Shown here: positions 42,511 to 50,367 of the stretch, piece by piece
Layout of the letters: every line of letters begins with the position of its first letter
How positions within the stretch are numbered: position 1 is the stretch's first letter
Source: JAYQPQ01 sp038145405
GTDB taxonomy: Bacteria > Pseudomonadota > Gammaproteobacteria > Pseudomonadales > GM7GCV1
NCBI GenBank assembly: GCA_038145405.1
Contig: JAYQPQ010000004.1
Span: 1 to 51,761 of the forward strand
Length of the DNA stretch: 51,761 nt
Direction of reading: 5' to 3'
The notes under the pieces: model-generated
Databases searched by the model: none
Seen by the model: the letters and a program-made list of their open reading frames with translations, nothing else
Told to the model about the DNA's origin: nothing
Position numbers and translations under genes: made by a program

Positions 42511-43312
42511 GGAAGCCCACCTCGGCCATATTCCGCGCAAGCGCTTTGGCCAGAATTTCCTTACCGATCAGAGTGTGATCGATCGCATCCTGGCGACCAT
42601 ACATCCGCGGGCAACCGACGAAATTATCGAAATCGGCCCTGGTCAGGGGGCGCTCACCCGACAGCTTGCCGCCAGTGGTGCTCGCCTCACCCTGGTGGAA
42701 CTGGACAGGGATCTGGTGCAAACCCTGCAGGCAGAGTATGGCCAGCTGCCTCAGGTAAAAGTTGTCAGCGCTGATGCCCTGAAGACGGATTTCTCGCGCC
42801 TGAGTCAGGGCGGCAAGCTGCGCATCGTCGGCAACCTGCCCTACAACATCTCCACGCCCCTGCTGTTTCACCTGACCCATCATCTGGCTCAGATCGCCGA
42901 CATGCATTTCATGCTGCAAAAGGAAGTGGTCGAGCGCATCACGGCAGAACCCGGCTCGTCCGACTGGGGGCGCCTGAGCATCATGTTGCAGCTGCGCTGC
43001 CACACCGAAAATCTGCTCGAGGTGCCAGCCGAAGCCTTCTTCCCGACACCCAAGGTGCAATCCGCCGTGGTGCGACTGACGCCCAAGGCCGAGCAGCCCT
43101 CGACCGAGCAACTGCAGGCACTGGAAACCATTGTGCGCACCGCCTTCAACAACCGACGCAAAACCCTGCGCAACAGTCTTAAGGGGCTGTTTGGCGAAGC
43201 ACAACTGGAAGCTCTCGGAATCGATCCACAGGTGCGCCCCGAAACCCTGCATCTGACTGCCTTCCAACGTCTGGCTGCAGCCAGCCTCCACGCCCCGAGC
43301 ACATCGTCATGA
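42503..43312 (+). CDS. rsmA: 16S rRNA dimethyladenosine transferase RsmA (KsgA)
   Basis: RsmA dimethylates two adjacent adenosines in helix 45 of 16S rRNA during 30S assembly. The 269 residues contain KRFGQNFLTDQSVIDRI, the SAM motif EIGPGQGALTRQLA, VELDRDLV, ADALKTDF, the catalytic VGNLPYNISTPLLFHL and FFPTPKVQSAVVRL. ATG 42503 overlaps the last 8 bp of pdxA; the longer frame starts inside pdxA and is not needed. It overlaps apaG by 4 bp. Confidence 0.96.
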   Translation: MPREAHLGHIPRKRFGQNFLTDQSVIDRILATIHPRATDEIIEIGPGQGALTRQLAASGARLTLVELDRDLVQTLQAEYGQLPQVKVVSADALKTDFSRLSQGGKLRIVGNLPYNISTPLLFHLTHHLAQIADMHFMLQKEVVERITAEPGSSDWGRLSIMLQLRCHTENLLEVPAEAFFPTPKVQSAVVRLTPKAEQPSTEQLQALETIVRTAFNNRRKTLRNSLKGLFGEAQLEALGIDPQVRPETLHLTAFQRLAAASLHAPSTSS

Positions 43313-43683
43313 ATCCTGCGGACATCGAAATCAAGGTGCGCCCGCGCTATGTGCCGGAACAGTCCAGTCCGGCGCAGAAGAAATTTTTCTTTTCCTACAC
43401 CATCAGCATCACCAATCGCGGCCAGCAACCATGCCAGCTGAAAAGTCGCTATTGGCTGATCATCGACAGCAATGACCAGCAGCAGGAAGTGCGCGGCGAG
43501 GGCGTGGTCGGCAAGCAGCCGGTTCTGCATCCCGGCACGGCCTTTACCTACACCAGTGGCGTCACGCTGAAAACTGCCGTGGGCACCATGCAGGGCACCT
43601 ATTACCTGGTGGACGAAACGGGCAACCCCTTCGAGGCGCCCATTCCAGCCTTTCTGCTGGCGCAGCCCGGCAAGATCAACTAG
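43309..43683 (+). CDS. apaG: ApaG protein (Co2+/Mg2+ efflux-associated, FN3-like fold)
   Basis: A 124-residue protein with the full ApaG pattern: IEIKVRPRYVPEQSSPAQKKF, FSYTISITNRG, RYWLIIDSNDQQQEVRGEGVVGKQP, HPGTAFTYTSGVTLKT and MQGTYYLVDETG. Mutants in Salmonella affect Co2+ resistance, but the molecular role is not known. The ATG overlaps the rsmA stop and apaH follows 9 bp later. Confidence 0.95.
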   Translation: MNPADIEIKVRPRYVPEQSSPAQKKFFFSYTISITNRGQQPCQLKSRYWLIIDSNDQQQEVRGEGVVGKQPVLHPGTAFTYTSGVTLKTAVGTMQGTYYLVDETGNPFEAPIPAFLLAQPGKIN

Positions 43684-43692
43684 ACCGCTGTC

Positions 43693-44514
43693 GTGAGAAC
43701 CTTCGCCGTCGGGGATGTTCAGGGCTGTTACGACGCTCTGCGGCGCCTGCTCGACCGTCTCGCCTTCGAGCCGGCCCGGGATCGTCTCTGGGTAGTGGGC
43801 GACCTGGTCAATCGCGGCCCCCATTCCCTGGAGGTGTTGCGTTTTTGCCGGGACCTGGGCGATCGCTTTCTCACCGTGCTGGGCAACCACGATTTGCACC
43901 TACTGGCCATTGCCCGGGGCCATACCCAGCCGCGCCGCAGCGACACCCTGGACGCCGTGCTGGCCAGTCCCGACCGGGAACCCCTGTTGGACTGGCTGCA
44001 GCGCCAACCACTCTTTTATTACGACCAACAGGCAGAGGTGGCGCTGGTGCATGCCGGCGTGCCGCCGCAGTGGTCGCTAAAGGACTGCCTGGAGCGATCG
44101 GCGGAAATCGAGCAGGTATTGCAGTCTGACCAGGCCGATCACTACTTCGCGCATATGTACGGCAACCAACCTGACCGCTGGGACAGCAGCCTGCAGGGCA
44201 CCGACCGCTGGCGCCTGATTACCAACTATTTCACCCGCATGCGCTTTTGCACGCCTGCCGGCCAGCTGGAACTGGCCCACAAGGCGGGGCCGGAAACCGC
44301 GCCGGTCGGATACTTTCCCTGGTACGCCCTGCCACAGCGTCAGCTGGCCACAACCCCGATCTTGTTTGGCCATTGGGCTAGCCTGATGGGCGCTGTGGCC
44401 ACGCCGCACATCCAGGCTTTGGATACCGGCTGTGTCTGGGGAGGACAGCTGACGGCTGTAGAAGTAGGTGCGGAATTTCGCCGCTATGCCGTGGCCGCGG
44501 AGCCCGAGGCATGA
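43693..44514 (+). CDS. apaH: Symmetrical bis(5'-nucleosyl)-tetraphosphatase ApaH
   Basis: ApaH splits Ap4A symmetrically into two ADP and can remove Np4 caps from RNA under stress. The 273 residues carry the metallophosphatase motifs GDVQGCYDALRRLL, VGDLVNRGPHSLEVLRF, VLGNHDLHLLAIARG, the His of LVHAGVPPQW and the FGHWASLMG region. The start is GTG 43693. The next gene overlaps by 4 bp, so it is translationally coupled. Confidence 0.95.
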   Translation: MRTFAVGDVQGCYDALRRLLDRLAFEPARDRLWVVGDLVNRGPHSLEVLRFCRDLGDRFLTVLGNHDLHLLAIARGHTQPRRSDTLDAVLASPDREPLLDWLQRQPLFYYDQQAEVALVHAGVPPQWSLKDCLERSAEIEQVLQSDQADHYFAHMYGNQPDRWDSSLQGTDRWRLITNYFTRMRFCTPAGQLELAHKAGPETAPVGYFPWYALPQRQLATTPILFGHWASLMGAVATPHIQALDTGCVWGGQLTAVEVGAEFRRYAVAAEPEA

Positions 44515-44870
44515 CCCGCCGAGTACGCTGCTCGCAATGCGGCATGCTCTATGACATCAGCACTGGCCGCTGCCCCAAGTGCGACACGCCGCCCTACCAG
44601 GAGAATCGCCGCGCCACCCTGACGGTGGATATTGCCCATCACGGCCAGCGAATGCACGACGCCATCGAACAGTTTGAGGAAGCCTTGCAGCAGGCACGAG
44701 ATCAGGGCTATGGCTACCTGCGCCTGATCGTCGGCTCGGGCAAAATCAACAAGGAGCTGGCGCTCGACTTAGAAACCGCGCGCTGGCGCGGACTGATTAA
44801 ATCCTACCAATACGACGATCCCAATCTGGGCGCTTATCTGGTTAAGCTGGCCTACGACCGCAAGACATAG
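44511..44870 (+). CDS. Zinc-ribbon protein with divergent Smr-like domain
   Basis: A 119-residue protein coupled to apaH (ATGA). The first 24 residues form a four-Cys zinc ribbon (C7-x2-C10 ... C21-x2-C24: RCSQCGMLYDISTGRCPKC). Residues about 37-116 fit the Smr nuclease fold: TVDIAHHGQRMHDAIEQFEE where Smr has LDLHG, a helix, YGYLRLIVGSG where Smr has the HGxG motif, and the closing NLGAYLVKL. The HGxG histidine is missing, so nuclease activity is doubtful. I do not know a named family for this combination. Its place behind apaH suggests a nucleotide- or RNA-related role (inference). Confidence 0.7.
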   Translation: MTRRVRCSQCGMLYDISTGRCPKCDTPPYQENRRATLTVDIAHHGQRMHDAIEQFEEALQQARDQGYGYLRLIVGSGKINKELALDLETARWRGLIKSYQYDDPNLGAYLVKLAYDRKT

Positions 44871-44929
44871 CAACGCTCCAGGCTGCGGGCCGCGCAATAC
44901 CCGCACCATCTCCGTACCGATTTTTGCAA

Positions 44930-46192
44930 CTAGGCTTTTTCTGTCAACAGCAGGTCGGGATCGGGCAGTTCGCAGTGCAGTTTTTGGCCCAGCAGTTTTT
45001 CGATGGGCTCCAGACGCAGGGCATCGTCCTCGCAGGCGAGGCTAATGGAGGTGCCGGTCTTGCCGGCGCGGCCGGTTCGGCCAATGCGGTGTACGTAGTC
45101 TTCCGGCTCTTCGGGAAGGTTGTAATTGACGACGTGGCTGATATCGTCGATGTGAATGCCGCGCCCGGCCACATCGGTGGCCACCAGAATTTTGAGCTTG
45201 CCGCTGCGGAAGTTCTCCAAGGTGCGCACGCGCTTCAGCTGCGGCACATCGCCGGACAGCATGCCCACCGAATAGCCGTCGCGCTGCAGTCGCTCATACA
45301 GCATGCGGGTTTCGTCGCGACGGTTGGCAAAGATAATGGCGCTGTCTACCCCATCCGAGCGCATCAGGTTGCGCAGCAGGCGGTACTTCTCGCTGGCGCT
45401 GACCATGTAGATGTGCTGATCCACCGAACTGGCGGCCAGCTTGTCCGGTTCAATTTCCACAAACACCGGCTTGAACAGCCAGCGTTCCACCAGCCGCTGC
45501 ACGTCGTCGGTCAGGGTAGCGGAGAAAAACAGGGTCTGGCGGTAGTCGTTGTGTGGCGTCATGCGCACCAGTCGCCGCACCTGGGGAATAAAGCCCATAT
45601 CCAGCATGCGGTCGGCTTCATCGATCACCAGCACCTCGACCCGATCCAGAAAGACATCCTGGTTGGTACAGAAGTCGATCAAGCGCCCCGGCGTGGCGAC
45701 CACAATATCCACAAACTCGTGTTTCAGGCGCTCGTGCTGCTTGTGGTAATCCATACCGCCGACCAGTGTGTGGATTTTGAGATCGGTGTAGAGCCCCAGC
45801 AGGCGTGCATCCTCGGCGATCTGCATCACAAGCTCGCGGGTCGGCGCCAGGATCAGCGCGCGCGGTTCACCTAGAAAGCGATGCCCTTCGGGCGGGTTGT
45901 GCAGCAGGTCCTCGAAAATCGTGATCAGAAAGGCGGCGGTCTTGCCGGTGCCGGTTTGCGCCTTGCCCACCACGTCGTGTCCAGCCAGGGTATGGGGTAG
46001 CGCACGGGCCTGGATCGGCGAGCAGTAGTGAAAGCCGAGGTCGGCAATGGCGTGTATGATGCGGTCATCCAGACCAAGATCGTGGAATCGCACCTTGCCG
46101 GGTGCTGGTTCAACCGTGAATTCACTAATATCCCAGGCGGGGGAAGAAGTCTGCTGGTCAGCTTGGCCAGGGCGGGAGGACTTTCGAGTCAA
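44930..46192 (-). CDS. rhlB: ATP-dependent DEAD-box RNA helicase RhlB
   Basis: RhlB unwinds RNA for RNase E and PNPase in the degradosome. The core has the Q motif FHDLGLDDRII...SPIQARALP, Walker A AQTGTGKTAA, APTRELV, TPGRLIDF, DEADRMLDMGF, SATLT, IIFANRRDE and HRIGRTGRAG, closest to RhlB by the IHAIADLGFHYCSPIQA segment. The start is unclear. A TATAAT box at 46228-46223 lies inside the longest frame, so GTG 46255 is impossible if that promoter is used. TTG 46192 (420 residues) is then the first in-frame start. Two tandem ATGs at 46209 and 46206 are out of frame and open a six-codon ORF ending at that TTG. Confidence 0.9.
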   Translation of the reverse strand: MTRKSSRPGQADQQTSSPAWDISEFTVEPAPGKVRFHDLGLDDRIIHAIADLGFHYCSPIQARALPHTLAGHDVVGKAQTGTGKTAAFLITIFEDLLHNPPEGHRFLGEPRALILAPTRELVMQIAEDARLLGLYTDLKIHTLVGGMDYHKQHERLKHEFVDIVVATPGRLIDFCTNQDVFLDRVEVLVIDEADRMLDMGFIPQVRRLVRMTPHNDYRQTLFFSATLTDDVQRLVERWLFKPVFVEIEPDKLAASSVDQHIYMVSASEKYRLLRNLMRSDGVDSAIIFANRRDETRMLYERLQRDGYSVGMLSGDVPQLKRVRTLENFRSGKLKILVATDVAGRGIHIDDISHVVNYNLPEEPEDYVHRIGRTGRAGKTGTSISLACEDDALRLEPIEKLLGQKLHCELPDPDLLLTEKA

Positions 46193-46222
46193 AATAGAGG
46201 CTGCATCATGATGTGGGCGCAA

Positions 46223-46228
46223 ATTATA
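46223..46228 (-). promoter_or_regulatory. Extended -10 promoter of rhlB
   Basis: The minus strand reads TGTTATAAT: a perfect TATAAT with the TGn extension, which can act without a good -35 box. Transcription would start near 46216, only about 24 nt before the TTG proposed as the rhlB start and 7 nt before the out-of-frame ATG pair. Confidence 0.6.
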
Positions 46229-46342
46229 ACAGCATGTAGCAACCCGGGCGGCCACAGCCCGCGAGTGAAGACTTGCTATTTCGTTGCGGCGCTATAGAGT
46301 TCGGCCTCCACCACCACGACGCCGGGCTTGACGAGACAGCGC

Positions 46343-47740
46343 ATGACTACCAGCCGGGAATTCCGCAGGGAGGCTCTCGCCCTTTGGCATCTGGCCCTGC
46401 CTGTGGTGCTTAGCCAGATGGCCATCATGGGTATCGGTCTCACCGATGTGCTGTTCGCTGGTCGCGCTGGCACGGACCAGTTGGCCGGCGTCACCCTGGG
46501 CGCCAATACCTGGAACCTCTTCGCTTATTTCTTCTTTGCCATCGGCCTGTCGGCGCAGATTCTGGTCGGGCGGCACTTTGGCGCGCGCGATGAGGCCGCC
46601 ATACGCCAGCAGGTTCAGCAATCCCTTTGGTCGGGTCTTCTGTGTGGATTTGCCTGCATGCTGGTGCTGGGACTTGCTGTGGTGGCTATCGGCCTGGTTC
46701 ACTTCGACCCTGAAGTACGCCGTATCGGGCAACTCTATGTAGCCATTCTGATTCCCGGTGGTTTCGCCATGGCCCTGATCCCCGTGTTGCGCACCAGCAT
46801 CGAAGCCATGAACCAAACGCGGGTCGTCATGGTGGTGAACCTCTCTGCATTTCTACTCAATATTCCGCTGGATTACGCCCTGGTATTCGGCAAGTGGGGC
46901 TTTCCCGCGCTGGGCGGGGTCGGCTGTGCCATCGCCTCAACGCTGGTTATCTGGGCCTCGCTGCTGGCTTTTTACCTGCTGTTGAGCAAGCACCCGGCGA
47001 ACCGCGGCCTTGCCATTTTTCACAACTTCCAGCCGCCGCACTGGGCGCAGATATGCAGTACGCTGCAGCTCGGCCTGCCCATTGGCTACTCGGTGCTGAT
47101 CGAGCTGAGCTTCTTCTGTGGCGCCGGCATTCTGATCACGCTGTTCGGTGCGGTGTCCGCTTCCGCTCACGCCATCGCCATCAGCCTGGCTTCCATGTCC
47201 TTCATGATCTATATGGGCCTGGGCCAGGGCATCACCATCCGCGCCGCGCAAAGCCTGGGTGCCGGACTGCCCATCGCAGCGCGTTTCAGTGTGCGGGTGG
47301 GCTTGACCATGACCTTTGTGCTGGCCAGCCTGATCTCCATGCTGTTGGTCAGCTTGCGTCACTGGCTGCCGGGACTCTATACGCAGGATGTCGCGGTGAT
47401 TAGCCTGGCTTCTCAACTGCTGCTGTGGGCAGCCATCTTCCAGCTGGCCGACGCCACCCAAATTTGCGCTGTATCCGGCATGCGCGCCTACAAGGACACG
47501 GCCACGCCGCCGCGCTACATGCTGGTGGCTTTTTGGCTGGTGGCTTTCCCTCTGGCGCTGTGGCTGGCTTACTTCGCACCCTGGCCTGCCTTGCAAGGCC
47601 CCACCGGCTATTGGGCTGCCATGGTGGCCGGCCTGACCATTGCCGCCTTCCGCCTGCTACGACGCCTGCGCTTTATCAGCGCCGAGGAAATCCGCCAGCA
47701 TGTCGGCCCACCAGCAACCCTGACAAAAACGGCACCTTGA
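46343..47740 (+). CDS. MATE-family multidrug efflux transporter (NorM-like)
   Basis: A 465-residue inner-membrane exporter with twelve hydrophobic helices in two homologous halves. It shows LWHLALPVVLSQMAIMGIGLTDVLFAG at TM1, LAGVTLGANTW, LIPVLRTSIEAMNQTRVVM between the halves, LPIGYSVLIELSFF at the second-half start, and YMGLGQGITIRAAQSLGAG. Members exchange cationic drugs for Na+ or H+. ATG 46343 is preferred over TTG 46328 because it precedes the cytoplasmic TSREFRREALALWHLA. Its TGA lies inside the loop of a bidirectional terminator shared with the convergent gene. Confidence 0.92.
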   Translation: MTTSREFRREALALWHLALPVVLSQMAIMGIGLTDVLFAGRAGTDQLAGVTLGANTWNLFAYFFFAIGLSAQILVGRHFGARDEAAIRQQVQQSLWSGLLCGFACMLVLGLAVVAIGLVHFDPEVRRIGQLYVAILIPGGFAMALIPVLRTSIEAMNQTRVVMVVNLSAFLLNIPLDYALVFGKWGFPALGGVGCAIASTLVIWASLLAFYLLLSKHPANRGLAIFHNFQPPHWAQICSTLQLGLPIGYSVLIELSFFCGAGILITLFGAVSASAHAIAISLASMSFMIYMGLGQGITIRAAQSLGAGLPIAARFSVRVGLTMTFVLASLISMLLVSLRHWLPGLYTQDVAVISLASQLLLWAAIFQLADATQICAVSGMRAYKDTATPPRYMLVAFWLVAFPLALWLAYFAPWPALQGPTGYWAAMVAGLTIAAFRLLRRLRFISAEEIRQHVGPPATLTKTAP

Positions 47741-47753
47741 GGTGCCGTTTTTT
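47725..47753. terminator. Bidirectional rho-independent terminator between convergent genes
   Basis: AAAAACGGCACC-TTGA-GGTGCCGTTTTTT forms an 11-12-bp stem with A and T tracts on both sides, so it can work in either direction. The stop codon of the MATE gene (47738-47740) is in its loop, and the stop of the amidohydrolase gene (47754-47752) is at its right edge. Confidence 0.9.
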
Positions 47754-48588
47754 ATGCTGCTTGATCGAAACCAAAGAGTCGCCGCGGCGTATCCCAGAAA
47801 ATGGCCTGGCACACCTGATCGTCGCCGAACAACCGCTCGGCCATTTTTAGCAGGGGGCCATAATCCTGACGTTCCGGCGGACGCAGGAAGGGCCAGTCGG
47901 AACCCCAGACACACTGCTGCGGGGTAAAGGCCTCCAACAGCGCCTGCACATAGGGCCAGGTGTCCGCATAGGGCGTTAATTCGCGGGAAAACTTGGCATA
48001 GCCGGAAATCTTCACCGATACCCGGCCGCTATCGGCGAGCTTGAGCAGCTCCCAGAAGCCGGGCTGCTGTAGACCGGCCTCCGGCGTCGGCCGGGCACAG
48101 TGATCCACCACCACCTTGACGGGAATCTCGGCTATCCAGGGCAGGAACATCAGAAAATCCTGTTGCTGCACCTGCAGGTCGAGAAACATGTCCTGCTCGG
48201 CCAGCTTTTCCACCAGGGCACGCGCGGGCCGATAAAAATCCAGGCCCTCAAAGGTGGGGTTCACCGCTGCGCCGATAATGCCCTGCGCCTTGAGTTCGGC
48301 CAGGCCATCCAGGCTGATGCCATGGTTGATCTTGGCGATGCCCTTGAAGCGGCTACCTCCCTCGCGAACGGCCTGCAGCAAATAGCGGTTGTCTTCGCCA
48401 TAACCCGAATTCGGCTGCACCAGCAGTGCCTGGCGCACGCCGTAGCACTCCATCACCTGATCAAGCTGCTCCAGCCGGCCCAGTTCGCCGCCGGCCGGCC
48501 GAAAGGGCGTGTCGTCCAGATAAGGGAAGCGCACCGGATCAAAGATGTGCGCATGGCAGTCGATCTTGGGCCGGTCAAACAGATGCAT
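47752..48588 (-). CDS. Amidohydrolase-family TIM-barrel hydrolase (LigI/PDC lactonase-like)
   Basis: A 278-residue amidohydrolase-2 family protein. The first metal motif IDCHAHIFDP, KGIAKINHG, the His of VVVDHCARPTPEAG, VSVKISGYAKFSRELTPY and the Asp of CVWGSDWPFLRP are in the positions seen in 2-pyrone-4,6-dicarboxylate lactonase and L-fuconolactonase-like enzymes. It probably hydrolyses a lactone from an aromatic or sugar pathway; the substrate is unknown. It follows an SDR remnant by 17 bp and shares a terminator with the MATE gene. Confidence 0.87.
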   Translation of the reverse strand: MHLFDRPKIDCHAHIFDPVRFPYLDDTPFRPAGGELGRLEQLDQVMECYGVRQALLVQPNSGYGEDNRYLLQAVREGGSRFKGIAKINHGISLDGLAELKAQGIIGAAVNPTFEGLDFYRPARALVEKLAEQDMFLDLQVQQQDFLMFLPWIAEIPVKVVVDHCARPTPEAGLQQPGFWELLKLADSGRVSVKISGYAKFSRELTPYADTWPYVQALLEAFTPQQCVWGSDWPFLRPPERQDYGPLLKMAERLFGDDQVCQAIFWDTPRRLFGFDQAA

Positions 48589-48605
48589 TGCTAAGGAGCG
48601 CTGCT

Positions 48606-48740
48606 TCAGGCCGTTTTGCAGGTCTTGAGGAAGAGCACCACCATCAGCACCAGGCGCATACCCCGCTTCGTCAGCACTTCGGCAGTGGCCTTGCCAATGC
48701 CCGAGGTGGCGCCGGTGATGAGTGCAGTCTGGTAGTTCAC
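48606..48740 (-). pseudogene. Truncated short-chain dehydrogenase remnant
   Basis: GTG 48740, after a GGGAG site, opens MNYQTALITGATSGIGKATA (GTG read as Met), then EVLTKRGMRLVL, exactly an SDR N-terminus with the TGxxxGIG nucleotide-binding motif. The sequence then passes into MVVLFLKTCKTA and a TGA after 44 residues. A working SDR has about 250. No continuation is found in another frame, because the next gene starts 17 bp later. An internal deletion is the simplest reading; the short ORF may still be translated. Confidence 0.65.
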
Positions 48741-48791
48741 GTTAATTCTCCCGTCCGGTTGTCGGCTCCATGATAACCCCAGGCTCAAGCC

Positions 48792-49412
48792 CTATGCGGG
48801 GCGAGCGGCGTAGTAGGCTTTCAGTTTGGGGTGGTTGTTCACCCGCTCAAAGTGCTCGACCAGCAGCGGCGCTTCGCGACCGACCAGATCGGTGGGGATA
48901 TGATCCAGCACGCCCGAGAGCAACTGCCGTATCCAGACAAAAACCTTAAGATCGGCCACAGTCAGCCGGTCATCGGCAAAATACTGACCGCCGCGCTGTT
49001 GCAAACAGGCTTCTAACCGCTTTAGGTAAAGCGGCAGCGGGCCCTTCACCAGCGCCTCGCGCGCGGTTTTCTTTTCTACGTCTGCCATAAAGAAGGTGGC
49101 TACCAGTTTATTGGCGACATCCTCCAGCGCATCCATCACTTCGTCGCACAGGGCTGCTTGCCAGGCATTCTCAGGGTAAAGCCCGGCCAAGCGACCGACA
49201 TAGCGATTGATGGTGTTGGACTGGGTCAGCTGATAGCCGTCCACTTCAAGCACCGGAATAGCCAGCAGCGGCATTTGTGGCTTGGCAGCCATCCACTGGT
49301 CGCGCGGAATGCGGTGATCCTCGAAGGCGATGCCGCCAATATGCAGGGCCAGGCGAGCGGGCTCGCCGCGACCGCCGTGCACGTCAAAATAACTCAGTTT
49401 CAGCTTGCTCAT
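48792..49412 (-). CDS. Glutathione S-transferase (sigma/alpha-like)
   Basis: A 206-residue cytoplasmic GST. The N-terminal thioredoxin-like domain begins KLKLSYFDVHGGRGEPARLALHIGG, with the Tyr/Arg arrangement of eukaryote-like (sigma, alpha, mu) GSTs; VDGYQLTQSNTINRYVGRLAGLYP carries the Ser that binds the glutathione glutamate (QSN). The helical C-terminal domain includes GGQYFADDRLTVADLKVFV. It conjugates or transfers glutathione to electrophiles. It is on the same strand as, and 51 bp upstream of, the SDR remnant. Confidence 0.88.
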   Translation of the reverse strand: MSKLKLSYFDVHGGRGEPARLALHIGGIAFEDHRIPRDQWMAAKPQMPLLAIPVLEVDGYQLTQSNTINRYVGRLAGLYPENAWQAALCDEVMDALEDVANKLVATFFMADVEKKTAREALVKGPLPLYLKRLEACLQQRGGQYFADDRLTVADLKVFVWIRQLLSGVLDHIPTDLVGREAPLLVEHFERVNNHPKLKAYYAARPA

Positions 49413-49451
49413 GGTGCTTCCAATGGGGAGTGGGGAGGACGCCAGTGTGGA

Positions 49452-49964
49452 TTAAAGCGGCTCGAAGGAACAAGTGGGGCAGTCACAGGCATCGACGTCT
49501 GTCAGATGCACAAAGGCACTGCCATCCCACGCATAGTAGTGCGAGGTGGTAGCCCAGCGCGCAGATTCATCCTGGCAGATGGGATCGCTGGGCATTGGCT
49601 CGCCGATATTTTCCGGTGGGTTGAGAATCAGTAGATTGCTGTCGACCCGATAGGCATAGCCGAGGCTGGCAACGGGCGCAAAGTGCACGGCGCCAGTGGC
49701 GCGATCGATGATCGCGGCCATCTGGCAACTGCTGCCGCAGCCCCACTCGGCAAAGGCGAAACGTCCGCCAAAGCGGTCACCCTCGGCCAATGCCAAATTC
49801 AAACAAGCGGCAAAAGTGGGCGCATCGGCATGGCTGGCGAGATCGGGCGCATCCACCCTGGGCGCGGTATCCAATTCAGCAGGAAATTGATCAAAGGCTG
49901 GCGCTTCGGCCACCACCACGCCAGCCCACAGACCAAATAGCAGCATAAGGAGGTGCTTCAGCAT
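49452..49964 (-). CDS. Secreted hypothetical protein, Cys-rich
   Basis: A 170-residue protein with a signal peptide (MLKHLLMLLFGLWAGVVVA, cut about residue 19). The central RFGGRFAFAEWGCGSSCQMAAIIDRATGAVHF resembles a small uncharacterised family with the pattern (F/Y)AGxxxxxxWGCGxxCQ seen in proteobacteria; the function is unknown to me. Six further or shared cysteines (GCGSSC, DPICQD, DACDCPTCS) suggest disulfides or metal binding in the periplasm. It lies 39 bp upstream of the GST gene; the link is unclear. Confidence 0.65.
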   Translation of the reverse strand: MLKHLLMLLFGLWAGVVVAEAPAFDQFPAELDTAPRVDAPDLASHADAPTFAACLNLALAEGDRFGGRFAFAEWGCGSSCQMAAIIDRATGAVHFAPVASLGYAYRVDSNLLILNPPENIGEPMPSDPICQDESARWATTSHYYAWDGSAFVHLTDVDACDCPTCSFEPL

Positions 49965-50003
49965 TTGCAGATCACCGGCCCAAAGCGCTGCACAACAGCG
50001 GCC

Positions 50004-50165
50004 CTAGCGGGTGACGAGCCAAATCGCGTGCACCAAGCCCGGAATCCAGAACACCAGGCACAACAGGACATTAATGATGAGGTCTTTGCCGGCGCCCTTC
50101 TTGAGAAAGACGGCCACCGGAGGTAACAGAATAGCCAGAATAATGAGCACGACTTTATTGTTCAT
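50004..50165 (-). CDS. YqaE/Pmp3-family small membrane protein
   Basis: ATG 50165, after a GAGAGGGTGG site, encodes 53 residues ending in TAG at 50004: MNNKVVLIILAILLPPVAVF, then LKKGAGKDLIINVLLC and LVFWIPGLVHAIWLVTR. Two TM helices flanking a basic loop with the (L)PP..V(F)L..G pattern and IPG..HA(I/W) are the Pmp3/UPF0057 signature. In yeast and plants such proteolipids affect membrane potential under salt stress; in E. coli YqaE is induced by the Cpx envelope-stress response. The neighbouring BaeSR-like genes fit an envelope-stress theme. Confidence 0.9.
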   Translation of the reverse strand: MNNKVVLIILAILLPPVAVFLKKGAGKDLIINVLLCLVFWIPGLVHAIWLVTR

Positions 50166-50367
50166 TTGTCCACCCTCTCGCGTTAGTTATATGAGTTCGC
50201 GTCCTTCGGTGACTGCTCCTTTGCGGCTAGCTTAGCAGGAAGGATGAGGGGAAAGGCAGGGTGCTGATGTGTGCATACCAAATGCGGGCGTGCTCTGGCA
50301 ACGATACAGCCTCAAGACCGATGCAATGCGCGACCCAACTGCGCGCATTCGTATTCAATTTTTCATG

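Noticed and set aside
44884..44905. TGCGGG...CCCGCA hairpin between the Smr-like gene and rhlB
   Set aside because: Only a 6-bp stem with a 10-nt loop and no T run close by; too weak to call a terminator.
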